From: Phyllobacterium endophyticum
Lineage (GTDB): Bacteria > Pseudomonadota > Alphaproteobacteria > Rhizobiales > Rhizobiaceae
Direction of reading: 5' to 3'
NCBI RefSeq assembly: GCF_003010935.1
Contig: NZ_PGGN01000004.1
Location: 496,001-560,000, forward strand
Length of the DNA: 64,000 nt
The notes under the pieces were generated by a model. That model worked only from the letters and a program-made list of their open reading frames with translations. It did no database searches and was not told the origin of the DNA. The position numbers were made by a program, and so were the translations under genes. Below, in pieces: positions 61,751-64,000 of this stretch (the first letter of the stretch is position 1; each line of letters starts with the position of its first letter).

Positions 61751-62482
61751 ATGACATCGAAATTACTTTGCCTTGCCTTCGCGGCAACTACGATGACCGC
61801 GATGCCTTTCGGCGCGCTGGCAGACGAGGCGCCGCGTCCGCGCATTGTTGTGACCGGAGAAGGCGAAGCGGCAGCAGCGCCAGACATGGCGATCGTTTCA
61901 ATGGTAGTCCTGCAGGAAAAACCGACCGCGCGCGAAGCGTTGTCCGCCAACAATCAAGCCATGGCAAAGGTGCTGGATGCCATGAAGAAGTCAGGCGTTG
62001 CGGATCGTGACCTGCAGACGTCTGGTTTCAATATTGAACCGCGCTACGTCTACCCAGACAACAAGGACAATACACAACCGCCGGAAGCACCGAAGATTGT
62101 CGGATACGCCGTGTCCAACTCATTGACCGTACGCGTGCGCGACCTGAAGAAGGTTGGCGACATCCTCGACCAGTCCGTGACCCTTGGCGTCAATCAGGGT
62201 GGCAATCTCACTTTCACCAATGACAAACCCGAAGAGGTCATTGAAGAAGCACGCAAGAATGCCGTTGCAAACGCATTGGCCAAGGCAAAAACCCTGACGG
62301 AAGCTGCCGGCGTCAGCCTCGGCAAGGTGATCGAGATCAGTGAGCAGTCTTTTAGTCCTCGCCCGATGCCGATGGTCCAATCCAAAATGATGGCCGCTGC
62401 GCCAGCCGACTCGGTTCCAGTTGCTGCAGGTGAAAACACCTATAGTGTGAACGTGAACGTCACGTTCGAATTGACGAACTGA
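61751..62482 (+). CDS. SIMPL domain (DUF541) periplasmic protein
   Basis: A 243-residue protein with a Sec signal peptide (MTSKLLC, hydrophobic core, cleavage near GALADE). The body has the SIMPL/DUF541 pattern: [52 protein letters not shown] and the C-terminal VNVNVTFEL. The start at 61751 follows GGGGAGATATCC; the open frame reaching upstream to 60200 is antisense to another gene. A terminator follows. Confidence 0.92.
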   Translation: MTSKLLCLAFAATTMTAMPFGALADEAPRPRIVVTGEGEAAAAPDMAIVSMVVLQEKPTAREALSANNQAMAKVLDAMKKSGVADRDLQTSGFNIEPRYVYPDNKDNTQPPEAPKIVGYAVSNSLTVRVRDLKKVGDILDQSVTLGVNQGGNLTFTNDKPEEVIEEARKNAVANALAKAKTLTEAAGVSLGKVIEISEQSFSPRPMPMVQSKMMAAAPADSVPVAAGENTYSVNVNVTFELTN

Positions 62483-62496
62483 TGCTGCAAAACAAA

Positions 62497-62520
62497 AAGG
62501 GTGCCGGGCGGCACCCTTCT
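62497..62520 (+). terminator. Rho-independent terminator of the SIMPL gene
   Basis: AAGGGTGCC pairs with GGCACCCTT around GGGC and is followed by CTTTG. It lies 14 bases after the stop at 62482 and may also serve the convergent gene at 62535-62876. Confidence 0.85.
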
Positions 62521-62534
62521 TTGATCGTGGAAGC

Positions 62535-62876
62535 TTAACGAACGATCGGGCAGCCTGGAGCGCGGGCAAACACAACCGAAGTACGCAGGCCGCGCTTCCA
62601 TCCAGACACACGCACGACATTGCGCCTCACGACGACCCTCGGGTTGCGGATACCCAGCCGGCTTGCCTTGTTGGCAGCCTGGCCAGGTGTGCAAGCGCGG
62701 TACGGGCGATGGCCGTAGCGGTATTGGACGTCGACAAGCGGCGCCGAACTTATGCCATGTTGGACAATGACCGGCGAGGCGATTGCCGGGGCCGCGAACG
62801 ACGTGTTGGCGCCAATGATCGCACCGATGCTGATCGCAGCACCGACGGCCAACAATTTGAGTGAAAGACTAGCCAT
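62535..62876 (-). CDS. Small exported basic protein
   Basis: A 113-residue protein with a signal peptide (MASLSLKL, hydrophobic core, cleavage near TSFAAP). The mature part is basic, with YRYGHRPYRACTPGQAANKASRLGI and VRRNVVRVSGWKRG. Two cysteines may form a disulfide. It resembles short exported antioxidant/hypothetical proteins of Rhizobiales; function unknown. The start at 62876 follows AGGAGAACCCTC. Confidence 0.75.
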   Translation of the reverse strand: MASLSLKLLAVGAAISIGAIIGANTSFAAPAIASPVIVQHGISSAPLVDVQYRYGHRPYRACTPGQAANKASRLGIRNPRVVVRRNVVRVSGWKRGLRTSVVFARAPGCPIVR

Positions 62877-62983
62877 GAGGGTTCTCCTGATTGTTTGTCC
62901 GGAAGGTTGTTAAAGCGCCGGACAGGCAGCCTTTGTTTCACACATGTTATGAATAAATACCCAATGCCACATTCATGCAGCGT

Positions 62984-63439
62984 TCAGGATGGCAGTTCAT
63001 CCCGCATCATGTGGTCAAAATAATCTTCGTCCTCTTTCATTTCGTGATCGAACGCAGTGATCTTGCCACGCACGGATATACCCGCTTCGTGAACAGTATC
63101 TGGGCTTCCTGAAACCAGCGGATGCCACCAATAGAGGTCCCTCCCCTCGTCGATCAGACGGTAGCCGCATGTCTCTGGCAGCCAATCGACAGTCCGGACG
63201 ATTTCCGGCGTCAGGAACACGCAATCCGGCACTTTCTTCTTGCGATGTACATAGTCTGAACACTGGCACGTGCCCGCATCCAGCAAGGTGCAAGCGACTG
63301 TCGTGAAATAGATTTCTTCCGTATCTTCATCTTCCAGCTTGTGAAGGCAGCAGCGCCCGCAGCCATCGCATAGGCTCTCCCATTCCGAGCGGTTCAGCTC
63401 GTCCAGCATCTTGGTTTTCCAGAACGGTTTTTGGTGCAT
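62984..63439 (-). CDS. UPF0260 / YcgN cysteine cluster protein
   Basis: A protein of about 151 residues with the UPF0260 signature: [42 protein letters not shown], then [19 protein letters not shown] and LPETCGYRL. The cysteine clusters probably bind metal. Family members usually begin shortly before PFW, so I use the ATG at 63439; an upstream ATG at 63544 would add 35 residues. Function is not established. Confidence 0.85.
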   Translation of the reverse strand: MHQKPFWKTKMLDELNRSEWESLCDGCGRCCLHKLEDEDTEEIYFTTVACTLLDAGTCQCSDYVHRKKKVPDCVFLTPEIVRTVDWLPETCGYRLIDEGRDLYWWHPLVSGSPDTVHEAGISVRGKITAFDHEMKEDEDYFDHMMRDELPS

Positions 63440-63702
63440 GCGCTCAAATACATCCCGCGCAGCGCCACGTCCATGTTTTACCGGCTCCTGCAATAATATT
63501 GATGCGTCCGGCTTCCCGGACAGCGAGCGAAACGCTTTCAACATGAACGCTGGATGAACATCGTCTTCACTCGGGATACAGGCTGCCCCTGCAATCCTCG
63601 CTCATGCTACCCGAGGTCGCAAGACAATCGGTCCGATCAGCGGAACAAGGTTGCGATCACAAACATTTGACGTGTTTCAACAATAAGAAACGCGAGACAG
63701 GG

Positions 63703-64000
63703 ATGAACATGAAACGGACAGCACTCTTTTTTGCATCGACGGCGATTCTTTTTTCTTCACCGGCGGCAATGGCAGAACAGGCGCCAATCAACCGGCCCTT
63801 CATCTCCTCTAACAGCAACGTACCCTCCCAGATGCTGGCACAGGCGGAAGAGGCAGCGCCTCAGGGTGAAGAACCCGTCGAGGAGCTAAGAAAGAACAAG
63901 GGCGGTAATCGCGCAGAAGAAGCCCAGAAACGCGCTTCTGAGGAAACGGACGCCGCAGCCAAGGAACAGAGCAAGGCCGAAGAGCAGGCGAAACGCCAGG
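63703..64000 (+). CDS. Exported charged protein, 3' end outside window
   Basis: An open frame from the ATG at 63703 runs off the right edge. It has a signal peptide (MNMKRTAL, hydrophobic core, cleavage near AAMAEQ) followed by a low-complexity region rich in Glu, Gln, Ala and Lys (for example AEEAAPQGEEPVEELRKN and RAEEAQKRASEE). ACAGGG precedes the start. Such charged leaders often precede an OmpA or peptidoglycan-binding domain in Brucella-group proteins, but that part is not visible. Confidence 0.7.
   Translation, partial: MNMKRTALFFASTAILFSSPAAMAEQAPINRPFISSNSNVPSQMLAQAEEAAPQGEEPVEELRKNKGGNRAEEAQKRASEETDAAAKEQSKAEEQAKRQ

Noticed and set aside
60200-62482. A 760-codon open frame on the plus strand
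   Set aside because: Its first two thirds are antisense to the SAF oxidoreductase and the acidic protein; only the end from 61751 is a real gene with signal peptide and ribosome binding site.
1-64000. tRNA, rRNA, CRISPR, insertion sequence, phage, integrase or replication origin
   Set aside because: Read on both strands without finding any; repeats found are short palindromes or hairpins.

Overview
This window looks like chromosomal or megaplasmid DNA of an alphaproteobacterium of the order Hyphomicrobiales, in or near Brucella/Ochrobactrum, Phyllobacterium, Mesorhizobium or Rhizobium. The evidence is the moderately high GC content, strong GGAGG-type ribosome binding sites, dense ABC-importer operons paired with GntR, LysR, ROK or TetR regulators, small palindromic intergenic elements, and Rhizobiales-type proteins such as the 'cysteine cluster' UPF0260 protein. 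I see no rRNA, tRNA, CRISPR array, insertion sequence, phage gene or replication origin. It is metabolic, accessory-rich chromosome with about 65 genes.

Layout. (1) 1-2075: end of a succinate-semialdehyde-type aldehyde dehydrogenase and an alpha/beta hydrolase. (2) 2264-6718: a leftward cassette of UPF0261 (Tm-1-like), a TIM-barrel Tm-1 C-terminal-like protein, a cupin and an M24 peptidase, facing a TetR gene across a palindrome. (3) 7078-17863: a rightward ABC importer operon (binding protein, two permeases, a 67-residue membrane protein, two ATPases). It is followed by a leftward catabolic set (hydroxyacid dehydrogenase, GntR, enolase-superfamily enzyme, sugar epimerase) and a divergent second epimerase. 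A shared GntR-type box precedes both the transporter and the epimerases. (4) 18117-28583: a second, paralogous ABC operon running leftward into an unusual dihydroxyacetone-kinase set (DhaK-DhaL fusion, DhaL, EIIA/DhaM, HPr-like, HTH protein, small ORF, second DhaK).

(5) 28846-30717: an SDR oxidoreductase with a Tat-like leader and a divergent LysR gene. (6) 30756-37256: a leftward ABC importer (taurine/nitrate type, two permeases) with a fumarylacetoacetate-hydrolase-family enzyme and a TSUP exporter, divergent from a FadR-type GntR gene and a glyoxalase-fold gene. (7) 37257-41684: a non-coding patch with two perfect tandem palindromes, a LysE exporter/Lrp regulator pair, a putative 2-oxoglutarate oxygenase, an exported protein with three repeats, and a YbaN-like protein. 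(8) 41764-49344: a sugar or amino-sugar operon (binding protein, two permeases, SIS-domain protein, PfkB kinase, ATPase) divergent from a ROK regulator.

(9) 49413-52555: a Fic protein with apparent self-operators, a PAS-LuxR regulator and a 3-oxoacid CoA-transferase. (10) 52599-59304: a lipoprotein, a small XRE regulator and a tryptophan-to-anthranilate locus (KynB, KynU, KynA) with its own TrpX-type ABC importer. (11) 59310-64000: a SAF-domain oxidoreductase preceded by a palindrome, several small or exported proteins, a UPF0260 protein and the start of an exported charged protein cut by the window end.

The main theme is uptake and catabolism of small carbohydrates, with five ABC importer operons in 64 kb. 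The most unusual part is region 4, where one operon carries two DhaK modules, two DhaL modules and a split phosphoryl relay without its own Enzyme I, behind a transporter paralogous to that of region 3. Function assignments come from recognising motifs by eye; no database search was possible.
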